The position numbers and the translations under genes were made by a program. This document shows, in pieces, positions 1 to 8,728 of a stretch of DNA of 64,000 nucleotides. This stretch comes from Gluconacetobacter sacchari (GTDB lineage Bacteria; Pseudomonadota; Alphaproteobacteria; Acetobacterales; Acetobacteraceae): assembly GCF_014174255.1 (NCBI RefSeq), contig NZ_JABEQJ010000013.1, forward strand, positions 1 to 64,000, written 5' to 3'. The notes beneath the pieces are model-generated. The model made no database searches. It was not told the DNA's origin and worked only from the letters and a program-made list of their open reading frames with translations. Each line of letters opens with the position of its first letter. The first letter of the stretch is position 1.

Positions 1-287
1 CAAACCCAGGCTAAACCCAGATCAACCAAACCCTAACAAACCTACTCTTCGCAGGCCATCAGAACGCCGCCAACATATCCCTTCCATTCCAGATTCTATT
101 GTCAATGAACATCTTCTAATCTCATCCACCCCCAACAGGGCCAAAGAAACTAGCAGAGCCAGGCCACCAGGTCAAGAACAGCAGCCCCGGCGGTGAACAG
201 CGATCTACACCCCACCCCAAACACCGTCAACAGAGAAAAAGACCCGCATAACCTTTTTTCTGACCCGCAAATCAGAAAACGGCAGTT
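1..287. other. AT-richer non-coding stretch at window edge
   Basis: No convincing gene is seen here. The stretch is visibly less GC-rich than the rest and holds three AAACCC-type repeats in its first 40 bases. It also has a direct repeat of GACCCGCA (241-248 and 262-269) flanking a run of six T. It lies downstream of the minus-strand ubiM gene and could contain its transcription end, but I cannot point to a clean hairpin. Confidence 0.4.
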
Positions 288-1466
288 TCACGCCACTTTC
301 CCACGGTCAATCAGCAGGTTCGTCACCACAGCCTTGAACGGAGACAGAGAATCCGCCGCACGCAAACCAGCACGACGAACCGCACGAAAGGGAGAGCCGT
401 CGCGCGTATACAAGCTCGCAATCCCGTTGGTCGCACCAAACAGTGGGGCCGTGGACAGACGGTGACGGATGGAAAAGCGCCGCAATGCCGCCGCCGACCC
501 AGGATCGCCGTCGCGCGCCATTCCGGCCGCGATTTCCTGGGCGAGGATATCCTGACCCTTGAGACCCAGATTGAAGCCGTGCGCCGTGATCGGATGCATG
601 CCCACCGCCGCGTCACCGATCAGCGCGAAGCGCCGCGCCGCGAAGCGATGCGCATAGACCGCCCGCAGGGGGTAGACGTGGCGCGTGCTGACCAGCCGCA
701 TCATGCCCAGCCGATTGCCGATGCGGGCCATGATCTGCTCATTGAAGTGATCGCGCTCCATCGTTCGCAGCGCCTCGATCTGCTCGGGCGGCAGGGTCAG
801 GACCAGCGAGGAGGCACCCCCATTGACGGGCAGCAGCGCGATGGTCTGCCCGTCATCGAACCATTGGATCGCCACATGATGGTGCGGCGATTCGTGCGCC
901 ATGCGGCAGACCAGCATCGATCGATGGAAATCATGGATGATCGCGCCGATGCCTTGCAGGCGGCGGATTTCGGAAAACCGGCCATCGGCCGCGATGGCCA
1001 GGCGCGACGTGACGTCGCCCCCTTCGGCCAGCACGGTGACGCTATCGCCCTCGTCGCGCACGCGGCGGGTCGCGACGCCGGCACGCAGGGTGATGCCGGG
1101 ACGGGACGCGGCCTCTTCATACAAGGCCCGGCGGATCAGGTGGTTGGAGACCAGATAGCCCAGCGCCTCGACGCCCTGGCCGTTGGTATCGAAGGTCAGC
1201 GGATGATTGTGCCGTCCGGTTTCCACCCGCGCTTCGCGCAGGGGGGAAATGCCCACCGGCGGGATGCGTGCCCAGGCCCCGGCATTGCGCAGCAGCGAGA
1301 CCGAATGATGGGTCAGGGCGATTTCCCGCCCGTCGAAGGCGGGTTCGGCCAGCACGGCCTGGGACGCGCGTTCCAGCACGGTGACCGACAGGCCGGCGCT
1401 TTCCAGCGACAGGGCGGTGGCCAGGCCGGCGGGACCGCCGCCGATGATCGTAACGTCGCTGCGCAT
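288..1466 (-). CDS. ubiM: FAD-dependent ubiquinone-biosynthesis hydroxylase, UbiM type
   Basis: This is a flavoprotein monooxygenase of the UbiH/UbiF/COQ6 group that hydroxylates the ring of ubiquinone precursors using FAD and NAD(P)H. The 392-residue protein has the FAD dinucleotide motif GGGPAG (residues 9-14). It also has a DG motif at 161-162 and the second FAD motif GDAAVGMHP (284-292), followed by ITAHGFNLGL. The stretch AEPAFDGREIALTHHS (40-55) fits my recollection of the UbiM subgroup of Neisseria and Alphaproteobacteria rather than UbiH or UbiF. I chose the ATG at 1466 because GGGAGG sits just before it; an ATG five codons upstream lies directly after an in-frame stop. It lies 16 bases downstream of the nitroreductase gene, probably cotranscribed. 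The exact ring position hydroxylated is inference. Confidence 0.75.
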   Translation of the reverse strand: MRSDVTIIGGGPAGLATALSLESAGLSVTVLERASQAVLAEPAFDGREIALTHHSVSLLRNAGAWARIPPVGISPLREARVETGRHNHPLTFDTNGQGVEALGYLVSNHLIRRALYEEAASRPGITLRAGVATRRVRDEGDSVTVLAEGGDVTSRLAIAADGRFSEIRRLQGIGAIIHDFHRSMLVCRMAHESPHHHVAIQWFDDGQTIALLPVNGGASSLVLTLPPEQIEALRTMERDHFNEQIMARIGNRLGMMRLVSTRHVYPLRAVYAHRFAARRFALIGDAAVGMHPITAHGFNLGLKGQDILAQEIAAGMARDGDPGSAAALRRFSIRHRLSTAPLFGATNGIASLYTRDGSPFRAVRRAGLRAADSLSPFKAVVTNLLIDRGKVA

Positions 1467-1482
1467 GTCGCCCTCCCGCATG

Positions 1483-2073
1483 CTAGGCCTTGTCCGCCCC
1501 GAAGGTAACGGGCGCGCCGTGCCATTCCGCCACGTATCCTTCCACCGGCCGGCGCGCCGGCGCCGCCCGGTTCCGCTCCGGCGTGCCGACGAACAGGAAG
1601 CCCGCCAGCCGGTGCGGCGCCGGGAAGCCGAGGGCGGCGGCCAGCGCGGGGTCGACGGCCATGTCGCCGGTCACCCAGACGCCGCCGAAGCCGGTCGCAT
1701 GCAGGGCATTGAGGACGTTCATCGCCGCCGCCGCCACCGCCATTTCCTGCTCGATCAGCGGGATCTTGTCCTCGGGGCGCAGATGCATGCCCAGGGCGAT
1801 GGTCAATGGCATGGTGGAGAAGCGACTGCGGCGCTTTTCGATCTTCTCGGCCGGTACGTTCGGGTCCCGCGCCAGCATGCCGGCCACCACGAGTGCCGCC
1901 AGTTTCGGCCGGGCCTCACCGCGGATCAGCACATAGCGCCACGGCCGCAGGCGGCCATGGTCGGGCGCGCGCATCGCGGTGGAAAGGATATCCTCCAGCA
2001 CCGATCCCTCGGGCGCGGGTTCGGACAGGGCGTCGGTCGATGAGCGGGACAGCAGGCTGTCGAGCGCGGCCAT
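1483..2073 (-). CDS. nitroreductase family oxidoreductase (YdjA-like)
   Basis: This is a 196-residue FMN-dependent nitroreductase-fold protein of the short, YdjA-like type, which is close to the usual 180-200 residues. Visible family features are the flavin-binding stretch [16 protein letters not shown] near residues 34-50, and [10 protein letters not shown] in the C-terminal half, where the second flavin-contacting loop normally lies. The open frame extends 44 codons further upstream, but the start at 2073 is preceded by AAAGGAG at good spacing and begins the alignable domain. Physiological substrates of this subgroup are unknown. The gene directly precedes ubiM on the same strand and is divergent from hisB. 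Confidence 0.8.
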   Translation of the reverse strand: MAALDSLLSRSSTDALSEPAPEGSVLEDILSTAMRAPDHGRLRPWRYVLIRGEARPKLAALVVAGMLARDPNVPAEKIEKRRSRFSTMPLTIALGMHLRPEDKIPLIEQEMAVAAAAMNVLNALHATGFGGVWVTGDMAVDPALAAALGFPAPHRLAGFLFVGTPERNRAAPARRPVEGYVAEWHGAPVTFGADKA

Positions 2074-2252
2074 GGCGGGGCTCCTTTCGGTCTGGGGCCC
2101 CGGCAGCGGTCGCGCGGCCCTGGCCGGCACCATGCCGCAGAAGGAGGGGGAAGCCAATATCCGCCACCCCTGGCGCGGGACGCCCGGGGGACGCAGACTC
2201 CACACAGACAGGAGAGTGGCCTAACGCGGCCCCGTCCTGTAGGAGAACGGGC

Positions 2253-2849
2253 ATGGATACTGCCCGCACAGCCACGATTCATCGCGTCACCAGCGAGACC
2301 GACATCACCCTCCGGCTGGATCTGGACGGCACCGGCCAGTCCCGGATCGCCACCGGAATCGGTTTTTTCGATCATATGCTGACCGCGCTGGCCCGCCATG
2401 GCCTGTTCGATCTGGAGATCGAGGCCAAGGGCGACCTGCATATCGACTTCCATCACACCACCGAGGATACCGGCATCGCGCTGGGGCAGGCCTTTGTCCG
2501 CGCGATCGGCGACAAGCGGGGCATCCGCCGGTTCGGCCACGCGCTGGTGCCGCTGGACGAGGCGCTGAGCGAAGTGGTGGTGGATATCTCCGGCCGCCCC
2601 TTCCTGGCCTGGTCGGTGGATTTCACCCGCGACAAGATCGGCGAGATGGATACCGAGCTGTTCGAGGAATTCTTCCGCGCCTTCGCCATGAGCGCCCTGC
2701 TGACGCTGCACGTCACGCAGAAGGCCGGGCGGAACTGCCACCATATCGCCGAGGCCTCGTTCAAGGCGGCGGCCCGGGCGTTGCGCATGGCGGCGGAGCC
2801 CGACCCGCGCGCGGCCGGAAGCATTCCCTCGACCAAAGGCGTGCTGTGA
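2253..2849 (+). CDS. hisB: imidazoleglycerol-phosphate dehydratase HisB
   Basis: The protein dehydrates imidazole glycerol phosphate to imidazole acetol phosphate in histidine biosynthesis. It has 198 residues, the usual length of a monofunctional HisB without the phosphatase domain. The two manganese-binding repeats are visible as [12 protein letters not shown] in the first half and [15 protein letters not shown] near the end, and FFDHML is conserved. The start at 2253 is preceded by AGGAGA at 2241-2246. It heads an operon on the plus strand and its stop overlaps the GTG start of the next gene (GTGA), implying translational coupling. Confidence 0.95.
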   Translation: MDTARTATIHRVTSETDITLRLDLDGTGQSRIATGIGFFDHMLTALARHGLFDLEIEAKGDLHIDFHHTTEDTGIALGQAFVRAIGDKRGIRRFGHALVPLDEALSEVVVDISGRPFLAWSVDFTRDKIGEMDTELFEEFFRAFAMSALLTLHVTQKAGRNCHHIAEASFKAAARALRMAAEPDPRAAGSIPSTKGVL

Positions 2850-3238
2850 CGACCTATTCCTCCTGGTTTCGGAGCGACGGCCGGCGGCCGCCCATTTTGG
2901 TGGCCGAACGCCTGTCCTGGCGCGTGCTGCTGCTGGGCTGGCTGGGGCTGGTGATCCAGGGAAGCTGGATCGCCGGGCTGCTGGCGGGCGCCGCCAGCCT
3001 GATCCTGCTGGGCGCGGTCGCCGCGCTCCATCTGCCGGTCCCGCCGTTCTGGATCGGGCTGCATCTGCTGCTGGGCCTGTGCGCCGCCGATATCAGGGAA
3101 TGGGAATTGCGCCTGAACGGCCTGGCCGCCGGCCCGGTGGTCGTGGCCCAGGGCCGCGAGGCCGCGCTGCTGCGCCTGCTGGAGCGCAATCCCACGCTTG
3201 CGCGCACGCGCGGCGAGACGGCGGAGGCATCGGCATGA
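2846..3238 (+). CDS. small membrane protein inside the his operon (DUF2628-like)
   Basis: This 130-residue protein has two or three hydrophobic segments (about residues 26-63 and 67-80), followed by a soluble tail containing [12 protein letters not shown]. It resembles proteins annotated with DUF2628, whose function is unknown. It starts with GTG overlapping the hisB stop, and its own stop overlaps the hisH ATG. It is therefore translationally locked between two histidine genes. No enzymatic motif is seen, so I assign no function. Confidence 0.75.
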   Translation: MTTYSSWFRSDGRRPPILVAERLSWRVLLLGWLGLVIQGSWIAGLLAGAASLILLGAVAALHLPVPPFWIGLHLLLGLCAADIREWELRLNGLAAGPVVVAQGREAALLRLLERNPTLARTRGETAEASA

Positions 3239-3906
3239 CGGCCGCGACGCGTTCCATCGTCGTCATCGATTATAATGGCGGCAACCTGGCATCGGCCGCG
3301 CGGGCTTTGACGCGCGCGGCGGCGGATAGCGGCATCGACGCCGAGGTGACGATCTCGGCCGATCCACGCGCGGTGCGCGCGGCGGACCGGATCGTACTGC
3401 CCGGGCAGGGCGCCTTCGCCGACTGCGCCGCCGGGCTGGAGGCCGTGCCGGGGCTGCGCGCGGCCATCATCGACGCGACGGATGCGGGGACACCCTTCCT
3501 GGGGATCTGCGTGGGCATGCAGTTGATGGCCGAACGCGGGCTGGAACATGCCGTCACCCCCGGTTTCGGCTGGATCGCGGGCGAGATCGCGCCGATGGAG
3601 GCGCCGGGGCTGCGCCTGCCGCAGATGGGGTGGAACCGGCTCGACTTCACGCCGGGCGCGCATCCGCTGACCGACGGGTTGGACGCGGACGCCCACGGCT
3701 ATTTCGTCCATTCCTATGCCTTGCGCCATGGCGTGCCGGACGAACTGGTGGCGACCACCGAGTATGGCGGGGCCGTGCCGGCGATCGTGGCCCGTGGCAA
3801 CCGCGCCGGCACGCAGTTCCATGTCGAGAAGAGCCAGACGGTCGGCCTGCGAATCCTGTCGAATTTTCTGCGCTGGGCTCCGGCCCGTGAAGGAGCCCCG
3901 GCATGA
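3235..3906 (+). CDS. hisH: imidazole glycerol phosphate synthase glutaminase subunit HisH
   Basis: This class I glutamine amidotransferase supplies ammonia to HisF to form imidazole glycerol phosphate and AICAR. It has 223 residues. The nucleophile is Cys92 in GICVGMQ, and the rest of the triad is His196 and Glu198 in FHVEKSQT. VIDYNGGNL at the N-terminus is typical. The start at 3235 overlaps the preceding stop (ATGA) and GGAGG lies about 10 bases upstream. Its stop in turn overlaps the start of the GNAT-hisA gene. Confidence 0.95.
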   Translation: MTAATRSIVVIDYNGGNLASAARALTRAAADSGIDAEVTISADPRAVRAADRIVLPGQGAFADCAAGLEAVPGLRAAIIDATDAGTPFLGICVGMQLMAERGLEHAVTPGFGWIAGEIAPMEAPGLRLPQMGWNRLDFTPGAHPLTDGLDADAHGYFVHSYALRHGVPDELVATTEYGGAVPAIVARGNRAGTQFHVEKSQTVGLRILSNFLRWAPAREGAPA

Positions 3907-5258
3907 GCGGCATCGGCAGATCCACCGGGGACCAGCCGCGCAGCGAACGGGTCCAGTCCCTGACGGAGGACGATATCCAGGCGCTGTGCGAGGCCACCGA
4001 CGCCGCGATCCTGGATGGCGGCGGGTTCGGCTGGCTGAACGTGCCGGGCCGCCAGGCGATGGAGCGGTATTTCCGCGGCCTGCTGATGGTGCCGGAACGC
4101 ATGCTGTTCGTGGCGCGGCTGGACGGCATCATCGTCGGCGCCGCCCAACTGGTTCGCCCGCCGCGCAACAACGAAGCGCAGGCGATGAGCGCCACGCTGA
4201 TGCATCTGTATGTCGCGCCCTATGCCAGGGGGCACGGGCTCGGCCGGCTGCTGCTGCTGGAGGCCGAGCAATGCGCGCGGGCGATGGGCTATCAGATCCT
4301 GAACCTGGATGTGCGCGAGACGCAGGAGGCCGCGATCCGGCTGTTCCGCACCTTCGGCTTCTATCAATGGGGCACCCATCCCAGCTATGCCCGCGCCGAC
4401 GGGCGGACGATGCGGGGCCTGTTCTTCACCAAGCGTCTACAGGATAATGAGCGGGTGGTGCCCGCCCACCCGCAGGCGGCTTCCGTTCCCATTCCCGCCA
4501 CAGGACCCGCCAGCGTGACCGGCCACAGCCTGACCCTCTATCCCGCCATCGACCTGAAGGACGGTGCCTGCGTGCGCCTGCGCCGGGGGGAGATGGATGA
4601 CGCCACCGTCTATTCCGACGACCCGGGCGCGCAGGCCCGCGCGTGGATCGCGGCCGGATGCGGCTGGCTGCATGTGGTCGATCTGAACGGCGCCTTCGCC
4701 GGAAGATCGGCCAATCGGGCGGCGATCGAAGCCATCATCGCCAATGCCACGGTGCCGGTGCAGTTGGGAGGCGGGTTGCGCGACCTGGACAGTATCGAAC
4801 GCTGGCTGGCCGCCGGAATCACCCGCGTGATCCTGGGCAGCGTGGCGGTGAAGAACCCCGAACTGGTCCGCTCCGCCTGCCGCGCCTTCCCCGGCCGGAT
4901 CGTCGCCGGCATCGATGCGCGGTCGGGACAGGTGGCGACCGAGGGCTGGGCCGAGACCTCGGACATGAGGGCCATCGACCTGGGCCGCCGGATGGAGGAT
5001 GTGGGCGTTGCCGCAATCATCTTCACCGAGATCAGCCGCGACGGCATGCTGACGGGCATCGACATTCCCCAGACCGCCGAACTGGCGGACAGCCTGTCGA
5101 TCCCGGTCATCGCCAGCGGCGGTGTGGGCGATGTCGAGCATCTGCGCGCGCTCCGGGCCGCCACCGTCACCGCGCCGGGGATCGAGGGCGTGATCGTCGG
5201 CCGCGCGCTGTATGACGGACGGGTGGACCCGGCCGATGCGCTGCGGATCCTGTCCTGA
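3903..5258 (+). CDS. hisA: GNAT acetyltransferase fused in frame to HisA
   Basis: One uninterrupted 451-codon frame carries two domains. Residues about 20-180 are a GNAT N-acetyltransferase, with the acetyl-CoA loop in [16 protein letters not shown] and [19 protein letters not shown] after it. Residues about 209-451 are HisA, the isomerase that converts ProFAR to PRFAR, with catalytic Asp217 in YPAIDLKDG and VAGIDARSG and VIASGGVG later. A linker of about 25 residues joins them. A GTG at 4515 (Val205), with AGGA at 4502-4505, could also start a free-standing HisA. Either a real fusion or a stop-less overlapping pair would fit. The acetyl acceptor is unknown. The gene overlaps hisH (ATGA) and hisF (TGATG). 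Confidence 0.9.
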   Translation: MSGIGRSTGDQPRSERVQSLTEDDIQALCEATDAAILDGGGFGWLNVPGRQAMERYFRGLLMVPERMLFVARLDGIIVGAAQLVRPPRNNEAQAMSATLMHLYVAPYARGHGLGRLLLLEAEQCARAMGYQILNLDVRETQEAAIRLFRTFGFYQWGTHPSYARADGRTMRGLFFTKRLQDNERVVPAHPQAASVPIPATGPASVTGHSLTLYPAIDLKDGACVRLRRGEMDDATVYSDDPGAQARAWIAAGCGWLHVVDLNGAFAGRSANRAAIEAIIANATVPVQLGGGLRDLDSIERWLAAGITRVILGSVAVKNPELVRSACRAFPGRIVAGIDARSGQVATEGWAETSDMRAIDLGRRMEDVGVAAIIFTEISRDGMLTGIDIPQTAELADSLSIPVIASGGVGDVEHLRALRAATVTAPGIEGVIVGRALYDGRVDPADALRILS

Positions 5259-6031
5259 TGCTGAAGCTGCGGGTCATTCCCTGCCTGGACGTGAAGAACG
5301 GACGGGTGGTGAAGGGGGTCAATTTCGTCTCGCTGCGCGACGCGGGCGACCCGGTGGAGCAGGCGGCGGTCTATGACGCCGCCGGCGCCGATGAACTGAC
5401 CTTTCTGGACATCACCGCCAGCCACGAGAACCGCGACACGATCCTGGACGTGGTCAACCGCACGGCGGAGAAGATCTTCCTGCCGCTGACCGTGGGCGGC
5501 GGCGTGCGCGCCACGGACGACATGCGCCGCCTGCTGCTGGCCGGCGCGGACAAATGCGCGATGAATTCCGCCGCCGTCGGCCGCCCCGACCTGGTCAACG
5601 AGGCCGCGCGCAAATTCGGCAGCCAGTGCGTGGTCGTGGGTGTCGATGCCCGCTCGGACGGCCATGGGTCGTGGGAGGTCTATACCCATGGCGGCCGCAC
5701 CCCCACCGGCCGCAACGCCATCGACTGGTGCCGCGAAGTGGTCGAGCGCGGTGCCGGCGAGATCCTGCTGACCAGCATGGACCGCGACGGCACGCGCAGC
5801 GGCTTCGACCTGGATCTGCTGCGCGCCGCCTGCGGCGCGGTGCGGGTGCCGGTCGTGGCCTCGGGCGGCGTCGGCACGCTGGCGCATTTCGTCGAGGGCG
5901 CGCGGGCCGGCGCCACCGGCCTGCTGGCCGCCAGCGTGTTCCATTTCGGCCAGTTCACCATCCCGCAGGTCAAGCAGGCCCTGGCCGATGCCGGCCTGCC
6001 GGTTCGCCGCACGCCCGCCGCCAGATCCTGA
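5258..6031 (+). CDS. hisF: imidazole glycerol phosphate synthase cyclase subunit HisF
   Basis: The protein forms imidazole glycerol phosphate and AICAR from PRFAR and the ammonia delivered by HisH. It has 257 residues and is a complete beta/alpha barrel. The two catalytic aspartates fall at the canonical positions Asp11 (IPCLDVKNG) and Asp130 (VGVDARSDG). The phosphate-binding loops TVGGGVR and VASGGVG are present. The ATG at 5258 overlaps the hisA stop as TGATG, so the two are translationally coupled. Confidence 0.97.
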   Translation: MLKLRVIPCLDVKNGRVVKGVNFVSLRDAGDPVEQAAVYDAAGADELTFLDITASHENRDTILDVVNRTAEKIFLPLTVGGGVRATDDMRRLLLAGADKCAMNSAAVGRPDLVNEAARKFGSQCVVVGVDARSDGHGSWEVYTHGGRTPTGRNAIDWCREVVERGAGEILLTSMDRDGTRSGFDLDLLRAACGAVRVPVVASGGVGTLAHFVEGARAGATGLLAASVFHFGQFTIPQVKQALADAGLPVRRTPAARS

Positions 6032-6059
6032 ACGGCGCAGATACCCAAGCGAGGGCCCG

Positions 6060-6539
6060 ATGCCAAAAATCCCCAAGATCACGCGCAAGAACCCCGACAC
6101 CAAGGCCGCCGGCAAGAAGGGGGTCACCAAGAAGACGGCCCGGAAGAAGGCCGCCCCCGCCGCCGTCGTGAAAGCCGCCCCCACCCTGCCCGCCGAGCCG
6201 GCGGCAACGGCGGAGATCCTGGACCGGCTGTTCAATGTCGTCGTCTCGCGTCAGGGCACCGATCCGACCGTCAGCCATTCGGCGCGCCTGCTGTCGCGCG
6301 GCCGGCGCAAGATCGCGCAGAAATTCGGCGAGGAAGCGGTCGAATGCCTGATCGAGGCCGTCGCCGGCAATACCGAGGAACTGGTCGGCGAAAGTGCCGA
6401 CGTGCTGTACCACCTGATCGTCATGTGGGTTGATGCCGGCATCCATCCGTCGGATGTATGGGCCGAACTGACGCGCCGCGAGGGCACCAGCGGCATCGCC
6501 GAAAAGGCCAGCCGCCCCCGCGACCCGCTGGCGGTGTAA
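6060..6539 (+). CDS. hisE: phosphoribosyl-ATP pyrophosphatase HisE with Lys/Ala-rich N-terminal extension
   Basis: The protein hydrolyses phosphoribosyl-ATP to phosphoribosyl-AMP, the second step of histidine synthesis. The MazG-like helical domain covers about residues 52-150, with [13 protein letters not shown] and [14 protein letters not shown] supplying the metal-binding acidic residues. The first roughly 50 residues are a Lys/Ala/Pro-rich tail resembling histone-like linkers. HisE proteins usually have about 90-110 residues, so this 159-residue form is extended. The start at 6060 follows GAGGG closely. It lies 28 bases after hisF. Confidence 0.92.
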   Translation: MPKIPKITRKNPDTKAAGKKGVTKKTARKKAAPAAVVKAAPTLPAEPAATAEILDRLFNVVVSRQGTDPTVSHSARLLSRGRRKIAQKFGEEAVECLIEAVAGNTEELVGESADVLYHLIVMWVDAGIHPSDVWAELTRREGTSGIAEKASRPRDPLAV

Positions 6540-6557
6540 ACGCAAGGAGGCATGTCC

Positions 6558-6938
6558 ATGGCCGTTTCCGGACGGGGTCCGTACGATCCGCAGAACGTCT
6601 TTGCCAAGATCCTGCGCGGGGAAATCCCGTGCCGCAGGGTCTTTGAGAACGAATATGCGCTGGCGTTCCACGACATCGCGCCCCAGGCGCCGGTCCATGT
6701 GCTGGTGATCCCCAAAGGGCCTTATGTCTCCTTCGCCGATTTCAGCCAGACGGCCGGCGAGGCCGAGATTGCGGGCTTTACCCGCGCGGTCGGGCATGTG
6801 GCGGCATTGCTGGGGCTGGAAGATAGCGGATACCGCCTGCTGGCCAACATGGGGGTCACGGCGGGGCAGGAAGTGCCGCATTTCCATGTTCATCTGTTTG
6901 GCGGGGCCGCGTTGGGGCCGATGCTGCATCGGCCCTGA
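6558..6938 (+). CDS. HIT family (HinT-like) nucleotide hydrolase
   Basis: This is a histidine-triad protein that hydrolyses purine nucleoside phosphoramidates or acyl-AMPs. The triad HFHVHLF is at residues 108-114, with His110 as the likely nucleophile. KILRGEIPCRRVFE and HVLVIPKGP are typical of HinT. Two ATGs lie close together at 6552 and 6558. AAGGAGG at 6544-6550 is correctly spaced only for the second, giving 126 residues. It follows hisE at the end of the his operon, an arrangement that is common in Alphaproteobacteria. Confidence 0.9.
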   Translation: MAVSGRGPYDPQNVFAKILRGEIPCRRVFENEYALAFHDIAPQAPVHVLVIPKGPYVSFADFSQTAGEAEIAGFTRAVGHVAALLGLEDSGYRLLANMGVTAGQEVPHFHVHLFGGAALGPMLHRP

Positions 6939-7057
6939 ACGGACGCCCTGGCACGAGGCCTGCCTCCTGCCCCTCGATTGCCAGAACAGGGGTGGCGTCG
7001 GCCGGAATATTGATTAAAATATTTCAAAACATTGCCACGAACGGGGAGCGAACGGGA

Positions 7058-7543
7058 ATGAATGTGTGGAACCGCGTGCCGATGCGTGCCCTTGCCGTCG
7101 TGGGCATGGTGGCCTGCCTGCCATCCTGTGCCACGACCGCCGAGCGGATCGCGCAGAAGGAGGACCATCTGGCCGCGGCGGGCTTTGCCCTGAAACCCGC
7201 CACGTCACAGCAGCAGCAGGCCATGCTGAATCGCCTTCCGCCGCATCATTTCGTCCGCCGGACGCATGGCAACGCCGTGTTCTACGTGTATGCCGACCCG
7301 ACGGTCTGCGATTGCCTGTATGTCGGCGACCAGGCCGCCTACGACAATTACCAGAGCTATCGCCAGCAGAAGATGCTGGCCGACGAGCAGCAGATGACGG
7401 CGACGGAATACCAGGACGCCACATGGAACTGGAACGCATGGGGCCCGATGACCGGCCCCGGCTGGGGCGGGTGGAACCCGGCCTGGAACCCTGCCTGGGG
7501 CAACTGGGACCCTGGCATGGGACAGTATAACGCCGGCTGGTAA
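7058..7543 (+). CDS. lipoprotein with Trp/Asn-rich C-terminal tail
   Basis: This 161-residue protein begins with a lipoprotein signal, MRALAVVGMVACLPSC, predicting a lipidated Cys24. The middle part has a conserved-looking VFYVYADPTVCDCLYVGDQAAYDNYQ region. The last 35 residues are low complexity, repeating WNPAWNP and GWGGW units. I do not recognise a function. The start at 7058 was chosen because it gives the clean signal sequence and follows GGGGAGCG. The gene is monocistronic and convergent with anmK. Confidence 0.7.
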   Translation: MNVWNRVPMRALAVVGMVACLPSCATTAERIAQKEDHLAAAGFALKPATSQQQQAMLNRLPPHHFVRRTHGNAVFYVYADPTVCDCLYVGDQAAYDNYQSYRQQKMLADEQQMTATEYQDATWNWNAWGPMTGPGWGGWNPAWNPAWGNWDPGMGQYNAGW

Positions 7544-7550
7544 GCCGGGT

Positions 7551-7573
7551 CCGGCGGCGCCGGAAGCGCTTTT
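7551..7573. terminator. candidate terminator between convergent genes
   Basis: CCGGC, a three-base loop and GCCGG (7551-7563) are followed by AAGCGCTTTT. It lies between the lipoprotein stop and the convergent anmK stop, so it could serve the plus-strand gene. The stem is short but GC-only. Confidence 0.4.
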
Positions 7574-7588
7574 GGTCGAGGGCAGCGA

Positions 7589-8728
7589 TCACCCGTCTCG
7601 CCGGGTGTTGTCCGATATGTCGCGGAGCCAGTCCGGGATTGGGGAAAGCGCCGAGCAGGTCAGGCGCCCGCCGGACAGGCACGCCGGACCGCCGGTGATG
7701 GCGGGGGCGGAAAGCGGCAGGCGCCGCAAGGCGCGCACCGCGAGAAAGCCGAAACATTCGGCCTCGATCATGTCGCCATCGCGGCCGGTCGCCTCGATCG
7801 GGTCGACCGGCGCCTGGAGCGCGCGCGCCAGACCCTCCATGATGACCGGATTGTGACGGCCGCCGCCGCAGACATACCAGTGCCGCGGCGGCGCGGGCAG
7901 CGCCGTGCGGCGCACCGCCTCGACGGTGAAGGCCGCGAGCGTCGCGGCGCCATCCTCCGGGGTGCATCCGGCGACGATCCGCAAGGCGGAGGCGAATGTC
8001 AGGCGGTCCAGCGATTTCGGGGCCGGACGGGCGAAATACGGGTCGGCGAGCATCCGTTCGAGCCGGGCATGGTCGATCGTTCCGGCGCGGGCAAGCCGGC
8101 CGTCGATGTCGCAGGCGATTCCGGTATGGCTGAACGCCCAGTCGTCGAGCAGGGCGTTGCCGGGTCCGGTATCGCAGGCCAGGATGCCGCCATCGGCGTC
8201 GATGAACGTCACGTTGGCCACGCCGCCGATATTGAGGACGGCGAGCGGACCGGCCATATCGCGCATCAGGGCGGCATGGAACCACGGCGCGAGCGGCGCG
8301 CCCTCTCCTCCGGCCGCGACGTCGGCGCCACGGAAGTCATGGATCACGGGCAGGCCGGTTTCGCGCGACAGCAGCGCCGCGTCGCCGATCTGCCATGTGC
8401 GCCGCTCGGCCGGCGCGTGGAGGATCGTCTGGCCGTGGAACCCGACAAGCGCCACGCCGGAGACGAGGCTGCCCAGATGCCGCACCGCCTCGACATGCCG
8501 CAGCGTGATCTCCCGCTCGACCGACAGGAGTTCGGGATCGTCGGCGGGAAGCGAGACTGCCCGGTCGAGCAGCGCGCGAGCCCGGGCCCGCAGCGCGGGT
8601 GAATAGGCAAGGCTCACACCCTGGCCGCAGCGTTCCACCCGTTCGCCATCCGTGCGGATGGCGGCGGCGTCCACGCCGTCCAGCGACGTGCCGCTCATCA
8701 GGCCGATGACGGTCAACATCCTGGCCAT
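7589..8728 (-). CDS. anmK: anhydro-N-acetylmuramic acid kinase AnmK
   Basis: AnmK cleaves and phosphorylates 1,6-anhydro-MurNAc to MurNAc-6-phosphate during cell-wall recycling. The 379-residue protein has the signature MSGTSLDGVDAA at the N-terminus, VGFHGQTILHAP, and the sugar/ATP-binding CDTGPGNALLDDW. The length is normal. I use the ATG at 8728, which overlaps the gntR stop as TGATG and has GGGAGAG upstream; a GTG one codon earlier is also open. The gene follows gntR in one operon, divergent from a TonB receptor and a secreted hydrolase, which suggests it serves imported as well as recycled anhydro-sugars (inference). Confidence 0.93.
   Translation of the reverse strand: MARMLTVIGLMSGTSLDGVDAAAIRTDGERVERCGQGVSLAYSPALRARARALLDRAVSLPADDPELLSVEREITLRHVEAVRHLGSLVSGVALVGFHGQTILHAPAERRTWQIGDAALLSRETGLPVIHDFRGADVAAGGEGAPLAPWFHAALMRDMAGPLAVLNIGGVANVTFIDADGGILACDTGPGNALLDDWAFSHTGIACDIDGRLARAGTIDHARLERMLADPYFARPAPKSLDRLTFASALRIVAGCTPEDGAATLAAFTVEAVRRTALPAPPRHWYVCGGGRHNPVIMEGLARALQAPVDPIEATGRDGDMIEAECFGFLAVRALRRLPLSAPAITGGPACLSGGRLTCSALSPIPDWLRDISDNTRRDG

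Noticed and set aside
193-1508. Long plus-strand frames opposite ubiM (including 348 codons at 462-1508)
   Set aside because: They mirror a clear FAD monooxygenase on the minus strand, have Arg/His/Gln-rich low-quality translations and no recognisable domain.
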